Source: Sesamum alatum (lineage: Eukaryota > Streptophyta > Magnoliopsida > Lamiales > Pedaliaceae). From it: a stretch of 64,000 nt of DNA. Positions 1-11,418 of the stretch are shown here, one piece after another (the first letter of the stretch is position 1; every line of letters starts with the position of its first letter). The position numbers were made by a program, and so were the translations under genes. Under the pieces are notes generated by a model. The model was not told the origin of the DNA. It saw only the letters and a list, made by a program, of their open reading frames with translations, and ran no database searches. The DNA is taken from contig JACGWO010000013.1 in the NCBI GenBank assembly GCA_034509735.1, positions 13,040,136-13,104,135 of the forward strand, given 5' to 3'.

Positions 1-851
1 TGGAATTGGGCGTCGGTTCCCATCCTTGACTAGGCATATATACTTAATACTCAAGACTGCGCATGCCTCATTGCATCGACACAGAAAACCATTTCCTGCT
101 CAATCAACCAGTGTGGCCATATGTTTAAACAGCATGAATGTGTCTCCGAGTTCATAGGAGATACCCTGTGTCACATACAGACAGGGGATGGATCCTCTTC
201 TTGAATCCCACCGTCCTCGCTACATATTCTTATTGCACTGAACAAGACTTATAATGAATATGTCTGCAACATGATCATCTCTCGCCAGATCAAAGATACA
301 ACCATCGTATGCACATGACTGTCGTGGTTCCTCAAAACTGAGGACTACTCCCGTACTATCGGAATCGCAAAAAATCCAGTCATAGCGTCCAAGCCTCCAA
401 GGCTTCCATATTATGATCCCCGCGAGTCAGCTTAGTCGTTTCGACCCTAGTCGACCAACCCACAAGGATCGTATAGGCATCCCATGCCTGTGCCCGATGA
501 AACACAACACTCATCCAATGAATACGAAACTTGATGCAAGTCTCAATAGGACTCTTGATGCCGTGTCTCGAGGTCCTTGACTTAGAACTTTTCAGACCCA
601 ACCCTTTATCAGTTGGTTTCATAACCACCATCCAATGTGTGGCCTCAATTGCATGAGTTGTTAACGTGGTCCGTGGGCTTTGTTATGATATATGTAAAAT
701 GACATTTAACATATGAAAATGAGCACAACAAAGAAAATATCAGTTGTAACGAATACTTATTTTATTCATTACATAATATTACATTACATTGAGTTGTCAA
801 ATAGATTACAAAATGCCAAACCAATTGGCTTTCTGGTCACCTATTCTAACA
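1..851 (-). mobile_element. Copia LTR fragment, family B (truncated by window start)
   Basis: The minus strand starts with TGTTAGAATAGGTGACCAG at 851 and runs left out of the window. The same sequence recurs at 47365-49482, 49483-50833 and 58338-60565, which defines a ~2.1-2.2 kb LTR family. Only about the first 40 percent is present. Reading frames inside it are shadows shared by all copies and are not genes. Confidence 0.85.
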
Positions 852-1392
852 GGAGCTATCCCCAACAGGAAGAACTCCGGCCCACGCCTAGGAGGAAACC
901 CCATCATGGAGGCCCAAGGTAGAGGCCAGGCTGACCAAGAATGGATAAGGGTTGACTGGGTCCACCCCATATCCTTATCTGCAAAAGACCACTCCAACTG
1001 ACTCCCTACTTTCAAGGAGTCTGAAGGCTACAGAAGTCTAGGAAGGCTAGTACTCGGTCCTTCCAGAGTCTAGGTTGATGAAGAGTCCTTCCCAAATGTG
1101 GCTCTTCCTCTATAAATACCGGCCTACTTGGCTAGCTCAAGTAATGTTTTTCTAGCACTCTAAGCACATGAATTTATGCTCTCACACTCAAATTAAGTTC
1201 ATTTTATGCTCTTTGTTCACAAGATCTTATTGTTTCTTCACTTTATTTACATTTATTCTTCTAAAACTGTTTACTGACTTGAGCGTCGTAGTGCTAACGC
1301 TTTTTTCACAGATCCCCTTTTTATAGCTTGCAGAAATTCAAGGTCCACTCCACTCAAACCCAAGAATGAGCTCGTTCAGCTCACATCAGTAA
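852..1392 (+). mobile_element. Ty3/Gypsy-type LTR fragment (Tat/Ogre-like)
   Basis: The segment has a TATA box at 1111-1118 and, downstream, the motif ACTGACTTGAGCGTCG (1273-1288), a signature I know from the R/U5 part of plant Gypsy (Tat/Athila-type) LTRs. It ends near CTCACATCAGTAAG, beyond which the DNA becomes AT-rich. No Gypsy coding region follows. The family B LTR to its left probably interrupts it. The subfamily assignment is an inference from the motif only. Confidence 0.55.
1111..1118 (+). promoter_or_regulatory. TATA box in the Gypsy-type LTR
   Basis: TATAAATA lies in a GC-richer stretch, as expected for the U3/R boundary of a plant LTR. No start-site data; position and context only. 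Confidence 0.5.
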
Positions 1393-3257
1393 GTAATAAG
1401 CTTTTCTTCTGGTATATTAGTAATTTTATTTTAAAATGTTTCTTTGTTGAAATTATCGAGAAAAAAGAGAGATTTTTTCTAAATTATTACGTAATACTTA
1501 TTTACTTATTTTCATGTTGGGTAAAAGAATTTAATATAGTTTTATAATTATGTTTTGAATTATATCTCACAAAACATAAAAAACTAACATGAGAATTAAA
1601 GATGGAAATTAAATGATACATGTGCCTATGGAAAAATTATAAAAAGCCTTGATCTAATATACAAAATTAAGGTTCCAAACTAATTTTTAAAATTGTTGTA
1701 GTTAACTATACATTCTAAGTTTTCATATTAAGATAAAAACTTGAGGGTTGTGATTAAGGGAATAATCTTTAATATATACATTTTTTTTCCTATAATATGT
1801 TTTTTGTTATATATATTTTAATGTTGTGGTAGCCTTGATAAAGAAAATAATTCAGTTTACGTTAAATTGGTAGTTAATTTTTTTTTTCTTGGTCTTGATT
1901 GACTATGAATATTACCTGATTAAGAAATATATTACTAATATTAATAGTTGAAAAAATTAGATATATCAAATTTTAGCATATGAAATTACTTGACTTGGTC
2001 TTATACAATGCATTTAAAGTGCTATGTATACGATATACATATATTGATCAAAATAAAGTTAAACTTAATTTTAATAGTAATTTTTTTAAATAATTTTTGC
2101 TTCTTTGTAATTTGATCTTTAAATAAATATCCTTAATCTGATTATCATTTAATATATTTTGTAATTAATATGATATAAGCTTAAATTGAATAATGATATT
2201 ATTAAAATAAAAATTTAAATTAAACTTGACATGTTTTACGTTTCTTACATTTTTTGTAATAGTTATTATAACCTTCACACAATATATAAACTATTAAGTT
2301 ATTTTCACTAAATGTTTAATTAGTATTCTATCGAGCGTTAAGCACATACAAAGTTAAATGGTATGATAGAATTCTAATGGAGATTGAGACAAATTAATTT
2401 AGACTACATTATATTATATATGTGTTATATATGTTTCATTGAATAAAGTTTTAGTTTTAAAATAAATATCACAAAATATATGAGTAAACTCGAATTGTTT
2501 TTAGTTTTTAAACTTTTTTCTCATGACTAAACCAATCTTATTAAAATTACATAATTGATACAATTTTACAAGGCAATAAATGGTATCAGGAAGTCCTAAT
2601 CAATAGTATAATTAAATCAATAATTGGACTCTTAAATATTTAATAAATTAATTAATTACATTTAGTGAAAATTAAGTAAAAATTTAGTAAAATCTAGAAA
2701 GAAAAGTTATTCTTATTTGTTTTAATGTCAATTACTTGAATAGATTGAAATTAAGAGAATATTAGTGTTTTGAAGTTTAGTTTTTAATAAATTATTAAAT
2801 TGACTTCAAATATAAACTATAACATGAATTTAGCTACTAAAAGACAAGTAATTGACCCAAAAAGGAGAAAGTAAGTTTTATAGCAAAATGTATATAATTT
2901 ACTACAACCTACATAATCGAACACTATATTTTTCTTAAAATTTTTCATAAAAAAATCAAAATTAGAACTATATATCTCAATAATGGTGTAACACGAACAA
3001 AAGTCAAGAGAACAAAAAGATAATAGAATCAACAAAACTCACAAATGTTTTCCATGAAACTATATATTCATTAGGACATTTCAAAAAATTAAAAAAACTA
3101 AATAAATTGCTATTATTTATGAACCATATAACAATTATTATATTAGTACTTAAATAAAGAATTATTATTAATTATATTTTTTAAAACAATTAAAAGTTTG
3201 TAATATGTTTACAATTTTTTAACTATTTTTTGAAAAAACATAAAAGAAATGTTAATT
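1393..3257. other. AT-rich intergenic DNA, no gene seen
   Basis: Strongly AT-rich sequence with runs of A and T and no reading frame that resembles a protein. Nothing can be supported here except low-complexity background, possibly the body of the Helitron-like element whose 3' end lies at 3258-3288. Confidence 0.6.
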
Positions 3258-3288
3258 GTCCACGCGCAACGCGCATGCACTTTGCTAG
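3258..3288 (+). mobile_element. Helitron-like 3' terminus
   Basis: A GC-rich short palindrome (GCGC-AAC-GCGC, 3264-3274) stands in very AT-rich DNA and is followed about ten bases later by CTAG at 3285-3288 and then T. This hairpin plus CTRR arrangement is the known 3' end of plant Helitrons, which insert between A and T. No RepHel coding sequence or 5' TC end was found, so this would be a non-autonomous or decayed copy. Confidence 0.4.
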
Positions 3289-3416
3289 TTTTATAAACCT
3301 TATCTAATCTGAAAATAGAATATAAAAGAAATTCTAAGTCATTAGTATTTTCTATCTTAAGTGTTAGAGAGAAGTCTAAAAAAGTTGAATTTGAACAATA
3401 ATTATCAAATATTTGG

Positions 3417-3648
3417 AGTTTTGAATAGAAAGTTTGTGGAATATACTTTTGAACAAGATTCTTTGGTGGATTCATATATATATATATATAATTTATTTTA
3501 AATGGTTTTTCTAAATATATAGTTCTATTTTATAGTAAAAGTTCTATAAAATTCTCTTAAAATGAATTATATATATATATATATATATGAAATTCACCAA
3601 ATAAGCTAGTTAAAAAGTACATTCCACCAACTTTTGTTCAAAATCTAG
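3417..3648. repeat. Foldback (inverted-repeat) element with AT dinucleotide core
   Basis: The left arm (about 3417-3480, containing GTGGAATATACTTTT and TTTGGTGGATTC) is the reverse complement of the right arm (about 3588-3648, containing GAAATTCACCAAA and AAGTACATTCCACC), with several mismatches. TA runs at 3474-3490 and 3568-3588 sit at the inner ends. The DNA could form a long hairpin; MITE-like. No target duplication was identified. Confidence 0.55.
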
Positions 3649-4298
3649 CTACTAATATTTAATAAAATTGATACGATTTAATTTTCTTAAACTTATCTTT
3701 AACTCCTCGAATTAAAAATTATTGACTTATATTTTCTTTATTATACTTTAGATTAGATAAGTTTTATAATATCTATTCATAATTTTAATTTTTTTTTGTA
3801 ACTTCTGGAAATGAAAAAAAAAAGAGACTATTTTTTTTTCAGTTACAACATGTTATTCTTATGTTTACAAAAGTTCAATATTTTCATTATTCACACAAGA
3901 TGATTACATTATATTCAACATATAAAAATATAAAAAAAAATTAATTTCTTGACTAAAAAAGGACTAATTTGATAATTTACAAACTTAAAGGACTAAAGTG
4001 AGATAATCAAACTTATGCTTACCATTTTACCTCCAAAAAGTCAAAATCCGGCCACGCTTTTGTCAGAAAATGGTTAGAGGGACCAAACTAAGATAAAAAA
4101 TAAAGTTTAGAGATGACAAAATCAAGAAATAAACTTTAGGGACTAAAGTGATTTTATAAGAAAAAACTTAAGGAACCAACATGTAGCATTTACCCTAAAT
4201 TATAATATAAATAAGATCAGTTAGAAAGTAAATAAAAATAACCAAATAATTTGATCACAACATGAATGCTAAACCAACATAGTTTCCCGAGTTGGTAA
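3649..4298. other. AT-rich DNA with degenerate MITE-like stretch
   Basis: No gene. At 3955-4195 there are repeated phrases such as GGACTAAAGTGA and GGGACTAAAGTG, ending in ATTTACCC. These resemble the arms of the Mutator-type MITEs elsewhere in the window, but I could not pair two complete ends. Confidence 0.4.
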
Positions 4299-4307
4299 TA
4301 TATAATA

Positions 4308-4906
4308 GGATAAATTGCATAAAACCGCCCATGCTTTAAAAATTTAGTTAAAAATCTCCCCGTATTAAAATAATAGGCAAAACTACCCCCCTATATTTTT
4401 CAAAATAATGCATACTCTTCCCTTCCGTTAAATGTTGTTAATGGTGTTAACTTTTTTACTAAATTGACCGTTATATTCTTGTTGTAATTGCCATTGATCT
4501 TCAATAGTTAAAAAAGTGAACGGTCCTAAGTTTATTTAATCCAAAAATATATTTTCCATTTATATGTATTATATATAATATAGATATATAATACATGTAT
4601 ATATATTTATAAACGCCGCCCAGAATCTGAGCTACGTCGCCGTCGTCGTCGCCAAAAAGGGATGGTTTGCAGAATGAAAGTGGGAAGACATTTGTAAAAT
4701 TAAATGTCTAACAAAGGAGTAAATTGGACATTTGCTAACTAAAAGTAACAGAAAAAATGGCCAGAAATGAAGCCAGTTCATACCACTCATGCGTATTCAT
4801 CACTCTTTATTAAAATCTAATGCGAGGGGGCATTTTGCCACCTTTTAAATAACATGGAATTGTTTGTCTATAAACAAAATACATAGAGGTGTTATGCAAT
4901 TTACCC
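4308..4906. mobile_element. Mutator-type MITE with 9-bp target site duplication
   Basis: The left end GGATAAATTGCATAAAACC and the reverse complement of the right end GGGTAAATTGCATAACACC match at 17 of 19 positions. They are flanked by a perfect direct repeat TATATAATA at 4299-4307 and 4907-4915. A 9-bp duplication is characteristic of Mutator-like elements (MULEs). The 599-bp interior has no transposase, so it is non-autonomous. A GC-rich patch with GTCGCCGTCGTCGTCGCC lies near 4635. Confidence 0.8.
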
Positions 4907-4915
4907 TATATAATA

Positions 4916-5240
4916 TGGTAGCATATAATCAAGAAACTTTCATCATAATAATATGGAATGTTAGGAATAATAAAAATGTTATGAAATTTAAAGTTTGTGT
5001 ATGTTCATCTTCATCTCCCATACTCTTTACATTCTCTGATAAATCGTAAACTCATGTGATTCATCTCCTTCATCAAAGAAAAGAATTTTGGTTGTAATCT
5101 TGGAGCCTATTGATAGACTACTTCATTTTGTATGGTGACAAGGAGAGATAATACAAGAACACTTTCTTCTTTCCTCTCAATTCTAATTTTCACATAGTTG
5201 CACTTTTATATAATTTTATAATACGTTATCAGCACGAGAG
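4916..5240 (+). mobile_element. Probable 5' LTR end and primer binding site of Copia family E
   Basis: GTTATCAGCACGAGAG at 5225-5240 is a motif I associate with the LTR/PBS junction of one plant Copia group, and it lies 340 bases upstream of the gag remnant in the same orientation. The LTR would be the preceding ~300 bases. Its 5' boundary is not resolved because no second LTR survives. The left limit given is simply the edge of the adjacent MITE duplication. Confidence 0.4.
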
Positions 5241-5569
5241 TTTTACAATTTGAAGACTAGCTTCATCTAATCATCAAGGAGATCGTTCTAGTAAAAATTA
5301 TTTTTTCAAGGTAATATCCATAAAGTAACATATCTATAAAATACTTCATTACTTACATGTTTTATATTCATCGATTGTTGTTTATTATAATATCTTTTAC
5401 AAATATATGATATCTTGGTTTTGACAATAATATTATTATGTGGGCATGTTAATTATGCTATATTATATGCATGTCATAACTATCTACTTATTGATTAATT
5501 TTTAGTTTATTGATTTTATAATATTGGATATTGTCTAACTTGTCTTATTACTTTTTATCATAGTACTAT

Positions 5570-6600
5570 TATATCGAACCTCTTGTAAACCTTGACTTTG
5601 TGGCTCTTGACATTACGGGGAAGAATTATTTATCTTGAGTATTAGATGCTGAAATTCATTTGGATGCAAATGGTCTTGGAAACACTATCAAGAGAGGTAA
5701 CCAAGCATCTAACCAAGATAAGGCCAAAGCTATGGTTTTCCTCCATCACCACCTCCATGAAGGATTAAAAATAAAGTATCTTACGGTAAAAGACCCACTT
5801 GTTTTTTGAAATAATTTGAAAAAAAGGTATGACCATACACCAGAAAACTTTAATTCTTCCAAAGCTCGCTATGATTGTATGCATTTGAGATTGCAGGATT
5901 TTAAAATTGTAAGTGAGTACAATTCTGCAATGTTTAGAGTCAGTTCTCAATTGAAATTATGTGGAGAAAACATCACTGATGACGATATGTTAGCAAAAAC
6001 TATTCTCCGCTTTCCATGCATTCAATATGCTCCTGCAGCAACGATATCGTGAAAGGGGTTTCACGAAATATTCTGAGTTAATTTCTTCTCTCCTTGTGGC
6101 TGAACAAAATAATGAGCTTTTTTGCTGAAAAATCATGAGCCTCGACCTACTGGTTCAACTCCATTCCTTGAAGTGAATGTACAACACACAACTGCTATAA
6201 TCATGAACCATATCGTGGTTGTAGCCATAGTTGTGGTCATGGCCATGGACGTAGATATCATGGTGGTCATTCTAAGAATATATCTTTCCGCCTGAAGTGG
6301 AAAAATGGCGAAAAAAAATTGTGAAAGAAACATAGTAGGCAAAGTAGCAAACATGTGACAATTCATGCTATAGTTGTGGTGGCAAAGATCATTGTTCTCA
6401 TACCTATCGTACGCCAAAGCATTTTGTTAACTTTTATCAAGAATTGCTAAAAAAAAATAAGAATAAGAAGATTAAAACAAATTTTGTTGATGACAACAGT
6501 GATGCATATATTAATATGACCATCTAGATGTTGCTGAGTTTTTTGCTGATCCAAATAGAAAAATTGATCACTTGATTGGTGATGGAAGTGTTCACAAATA
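5570..6600 (+). pseudogene. Copia family E gag pseudogene
   Basis: Gag would form the retrotransposon capsid and bind its RNA in the cytoplasm. The readable central stretch (5816-6052) contains KARYDCMHLRLQDFK and SEYNSAMFRVSSQLKLCG, typical of plant Copia gag (UBN2-type) proteins. Upstream, 5575-5815 reads in pieces as the N-terminal part, broken by stops near 5637 and 5808. Downstream (6050-6600) come frames with PRPTGSTPF and a His/Gly-rich nucleocapsid-like stretch, then LIGDGS near 6573. Many stops and frameshifts make it non-functional. It is followed by protease/integrase and RT remnants in the same orientation. Confidence 0.75.
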
Positions 6601-6754
6601 ATTATTATTTCATGTTTAGTATTTTGAATTTTGTATCCAGTATGTTTTCTACGATAATGAAGAACTTATTTGTATAATTGTTCTCATTAGTAGCATATTC
6701 CGATGTTGGCTTTATATTTTTATCATGTTTTAATCAAGAATGAATATCCAGTTG

Positions 6755-8000
6755 GTTAGCACCAACGTAAATAGTGAAGATACGTGTCTCGCTGATTGTG
6801 CTACAACTCATACAGTACTTAAAGATTAAAAGTACTTCTCTTGTTTGGAATGACTGGTTGGGCCATCCCAGATCAATTATGATGCGGAAAATAATTGAGA
6901 ATTCATGTTGACATACATTGAAGAGCCAACAGATTCTTCAATCTAGTGATTTCTCATTTATTGCTTGTTCTCAAGGAAAGTTAATTATTTGACCTTCACC
7001 AGCAAAAAATGAGAATGAATCTTTCACATTTTGGAATCTATACAAGCTATTTTTGTGGACCAATCCACCTGCCATGTGGACCATTTCGATATTTCATGGT
7101 TTTAATTGATGCATCAACTTGAGAGTCACATGTGTTTTGTTATCATCTCCCAACCTGGCGTTTGCGAGATTGCTTGCTCAAATAATTCGATTACGAGGAT
7201 ATTTTCTTGATTATCCAATTAAGAAAATACGCCTTGATAATGTTGGAGAATTCACTTCTCAGACTTTTAACGACTATTGTATATCTATTGGGATGATGTT
7301 GAACATCCTGTCACACATGTTTATACACAGAATGGTCTTGCATGATTCATTCATTAAGTGTCTGCAATTAATTGCATGACCATTGCTTGTGAGATCAAAA
7401 CTTCTTATTTCTAGTTGGGGGCATATTATTTTGCATGCAGCAGCACTAATTCGCATTAGACTAACAAGTTATCACAAATCCTCTCCGCTACAATTGGTTT
7501 TTGGTTAGGAACCTAATATTTCTGGATGCGTTATGTGTTGCTCCACCACAGCGAACTAAGATGGGTCCTCAGAGGTTGGAAATTTATATTGAATTTCAGT
7601 CTGCTTCCATAGTAATGTATCTTGAACCATTGGCAGGAGACTTATTTACAGCTTGATTAGCCGATTGTTATTTTGATGAATCGGTTTTCCCACCATTAGG
7701 GGGAGAGAGTAAGAAGTTGGAAAAGCAAATTAGTTGGAATAAATTGTCATTATCTCATTTTGATACTCGTACTAATCAAAGTGAATTGGAAGTTCAAAAG
7801 ATAATTCATTCGCAAAGTTTAGCTAATCAACTGCCAGATGAATTCATTGACCCAAAACGAATAACTGAATCTTATGTTCCAGCCGCTAATGCTCCAATAA
7901 AAATTGAAGTCCATGTCGTACAAGCTAATGTTTCAAATGAGCCTAAAATACGCCTGAAGCGAGGTAGGCCTACCGGTTTCAAAGAGTAAAAATCCTCAAA
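6755..8000 (+). pseudogene. Copia family E protease/integrase pseudogene
   Basis: The integrase inserts element cDNA into host DNA. The readable part at 7119-7379 includes LARLLAQIIRLRGYFLDYP and KIRLDNVGEFTSQ, corresponding to the integrase core around the second catalytic aspartate (here LDN, where related Copia enzymes also have D). TCLADCATTHTVLKD-like sequence at about 6780-6825 corresponds to the protease/GAG-pre-integrase side. At 7717-7989 the linker before RT is readable, with RLKRGRPTGFKE. Stops and frame changes occur throughout, and the His-Cys zinc-finger part is heavily decayed. Confidence 0.7.
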
Positions 8001-8279
8001 AAAGAAAAGGAGCTATGAATCAAGATGACCAAATTGAGGATACAACTCTAGAAGAGTCTCCAGGCATAATTAATGTGTCAGTTCCAGAAGAAACTCAGGT
8101 ACCTGAAATTCATAAAAATGAAGAAATCTCTATAAATTACGTCCTGAATGGAATATGTTGGAAATGAAATGAAGTCATCGTCGATGATATTTTTGCATAT
8201 AATGTAGCGCTCAATGTAAGAAATGATAATGAGGATCATGAACCAAAGCCTTTTTAGGAATGCAGATAAAGAAATAATT

Positions 8280-9016
8280 GTCCAAAATAGAAAGACGCAA
8301 TTAAGGTAGATTTAAACTCGCTTGCACAACGAAAGGTTTTTGGACCTGTAGTCCGTATGCCTGAATATGGAAAATCAGTGGTATAAAAATGGGTATTTGT
8401 GCGAAAACAAAATGAGTAAGGTTAAATCGTTAGATATAAAGCCAACTTGTTGCCCAAGGGTTTTTGTAAAGACCTGGTATTGACTATGAAGAGACTTAAT
8501 TAGTCTGGCAGTAAAAGGACTAGATTTTTGTCTACTGGATGTTGTTATAGCCTATCTATATGGCTCACTTGATAATGAGATCTATATGAAACTCTCTGAA
8601 AGATTTCATTTACCCGAAGCATATAATTCAGGTTCTCGAGAACATTATTCTATTAAATTAAATAAGTCCCCATATTGGTTGAAGCAATCTGGACGAACGT
8701 GGTATAATCGTCTTAGTGTTCATTTTTCGAAAGAAGGATATAAAAATGATCCCATTTGTGCATGTATTTTCATGAGAAGCTCGGGAAATAAATTCGTTTT
8801 AATTGCTGTTTATGTTGATGAGTTCAACATTATTGGACCTCCAGAAGAACTTCCAAAGGGTATAAACTACTTAAAGAAAGAATTTGAGATGAAATATTTA
8901 GGAAGAATAAAATATTGTCTAGAAATGCAAGTTGAATATTTAAAGGATTGAATCCTTGTGAATTAAGAAGCTTATATCGCTAAGCTGTTAAAACGATTCT
9001 ATATGGACAAATCACA
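8280..9016 (+). pseudogene. Copia family E reverse transcriptase pseudogene, cut by an LTR
   Basis: RT copies element RNA into DNA inside virus-like particles. The longest open piece (8586-8951) reads KLSERFHLPEAY, then SPYWLKQSGRTWYNRLS, then the catalytic box LIAVYVDEFNIIG. The normal Copia box is YVDD, so one catalytic aspartate is Glu here. KKEFEMKYLGRIKYCL follows. The frame continues in broken form to a KRFYMDKSH-like stretch, where the family B LTR starts at 9017. The rest of RT and RNase H is not found on the other side of that insertion. Confidence 0.8.
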
Positions 9017-9469
9017 TGTTAGTAGGTGATCAGGAAGCCAATAGGTTGGCATTTTGTAACATATTTGACAACTTGATGTAATGTAATATTATGTAATGAA
9101 TAAAATGAGTGTTCATTACCTGTGGTACTTTCTTTGTTGTGCTCATTTTTCATATGCTAAATACTGTTTTACATATATCACAACATAGCCCACAGACTAC
9201 GATAAACAACTCATGCAGTTGGGCCACGCATTGGATGCTGGTTATGAAACCAATTGATAAAGGGTTGGGTCTGAAACATTCCAAGTAGAGGACCTCGAGA
9301 CAGGGCATCGAGAGTCCTATAGAGACTTGGACCAAGAGTTGTATTCAGTGGATGAGTGCCGTGTTTCATCGGCAAAATGTGTGGGACGCCTATATGATCT
9401 TGGCGGGTTGGTCGACTGGGGTCGAGCCGACTGAACTGACTCGCGGGGATCATCATGAAAGCCTAGGAT
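9017..9469 (+). mobile_element. Copia LTR fragment, family B, inserted in family E RT
   Basis: It starts TGTTAGTAGGTGATCAGG and matches the first ~450 bases of the complete B LTR at 58338-60565, including GGGCCACGCATTGGATG and ACTGACTCGCGGGGATCATC. It stops where the minus-strand A element begins. The remaining ~1.7 kb of the LTR is absent on the far side, so a deletion accompanied or followed the second insertion. Confidence 0.8.
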
Positions 9470-11418
9470 AGGCGTGTGGATCGTCCTGAGAGGAGCGCGA
9501 ATGCGGAAGCACGATGCAATATAAAATTTTAAGAATTTAAAACATGCCATAAACAAGAATTAAACGTAAACGTTCAAGGGGTGTTCCCTTGAACCTCCCG
9601 GGCATTCGATGTATCTCATGAACAAAGCAAAAGAATGTAAAATCATGGAGGCCGTAGGGTTGTAAAGAACGAAACAAAAAAAACGAAAGAACCTACCCCA
9701 TTGTCGTTTTGTCTTTGAGCCGCTACTTGTGTTGTTCCCCATTTCGCTCCAAGATCTCGTATTGAGACCCTCTAAATCGTACACGCAATCCGCCCACGTA
9801 TCTTGATCCTCGTGCTAGCGAAAAATCAAGTGTATATTATTTGGAGAGGATGGATCAATCAAACGCTATGAATTACCGTGATCAACCCTCCTTAGGTTCA
9901 ATTGTATGAAACAAAAGAACCAAGAGTAATTTCTTGGGAAATAGGGGAAGTGGCCAAGAGGGAGAGACGAGAGTACGTGTGTGTGTGGGTTAAATTTTCA
10001 TCATCTTTTTCACAAGTGAAGGGCTAGGTATATATAGAGGAGGAATCTCATTCCTCTTCAAACTCCAACTTTTGGAAACTATTTCGATTAGGATTTTGAC
10101 CTAGTCAAAGTAGCTCTTTGATTTGGTCAAACAAATCCTAGCCATCCATCTGTCCTTTTAATCTCAACCATCCATTTATTATGGAATATTTAAATCTTAT
10201 TTAAATAATCCATGGGGCAACAAATAAATAAAATAAATAATAATATTTATTTTAAGCCCGCGTATTAAATTTCAATAAATCCAATTTATTAATTTAGTTA
10301 AATTCCTTTTTATCCAATTTAAAGGAATTAACATCCCAAGAAAAGAAAGATCCGATTAAATCTAATTTAATCGTCTCATCTCTCCAAATATTTAATTCTA
10401 AATTAAATACGTTATGTGTGCGGATTGTGTGTGACTCTTTAGGTTGACCTTCAGCTAGACTTGGTCAAATTCCTAGAATCCGTCCGTTACCATGGGTGGC
10501 CGTCTAGAAACGGTCCTGGCAGTAGAGACTAGGTGAATATGCGTGGGGGTGAACATTTAGGCTCTATGGTACATTTATCCTTCTTCCTTCGGTTTCACCA
10601 ATTAGGGTCTAGGACACAGAAACGTAGGTACCCTTCTTGGACCTAAGTGTGGGCTTGTCCTACACTAAAAGTCGCAGAGAATCCCTCCCTTCCGTTCAGT
10701 TACTGTGGCCATAGATTTAGGGACAGGACTCAGAGCATAGTGAGATGCTACTGTCAGCGCTCTGACAGGAGAAAAATCCTTTCTTGGAATCTACTGTCAC
10801 GTTGCACATCATGACTGCAGTAGATATGGCTTATGACTACTCAGTAGCTATGACTTGGTAATCTCTCACCATACCTAAGATACAGATACGGTGTACAGGT
10901 AAACTCAGCAATTCCTCAAGTCCAAGGATTAACCTGTACCGTTGGAACCGGGAACTTAAGTCATACCTATCTGACCCTACTCAAGGTCCTCCGTAAGACG
11001 GTTCCCGCGAGTCACCTCAGTCAGTTGCTCCCTAACAAGCCGACCCACTAACACTGCATAGACGACCCTCGTCACCCGTCGATGAAACACGACAGCAGAT
11101 GCTTAGTGCAAGTCTCTAGTGGATTCTCGATACCCATTTCTCGAGATTCCTAGACTTGGAAATTTTCAGACTGATTCGGCGAAACTGATTTCATGAACCT
11201 ACCTCCAAGCGTAGTTCCAATTCCCGAAATGTGATCTCAGTCTGTGGGTTTTGTTTGTGCAGTGAACAGTTATAAAGTAGTAAAGTGAACACAGACAAAG
11301 TATGAGCCAGATGAACATCACTTTCTCATTCATCAAGGTTTATTAAAACTCTGAAATTGTTCAGACATAGGTTCCATTTCGCTCAATAAAATTGGCTTCA
11401 TGGTCACATATTCTAACA
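9470..11418 (-). mobile_element. Copia 3' LTR, family A
   Basis: On the minus strand it begins with TGTTAGAATATGTGACC next to a purine-rich polypurine tract (minus strand of 11419-11433) and ends near GATCCACACGCC at 9470. It is homologous over its length to 38721-40677 and to 27055-28998. About 1.95 kb. It contains the shared CCATGG...CCGT...ACGG hairpin core at about 10490-10530, with one arm mutated. Confidence 0.85.
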
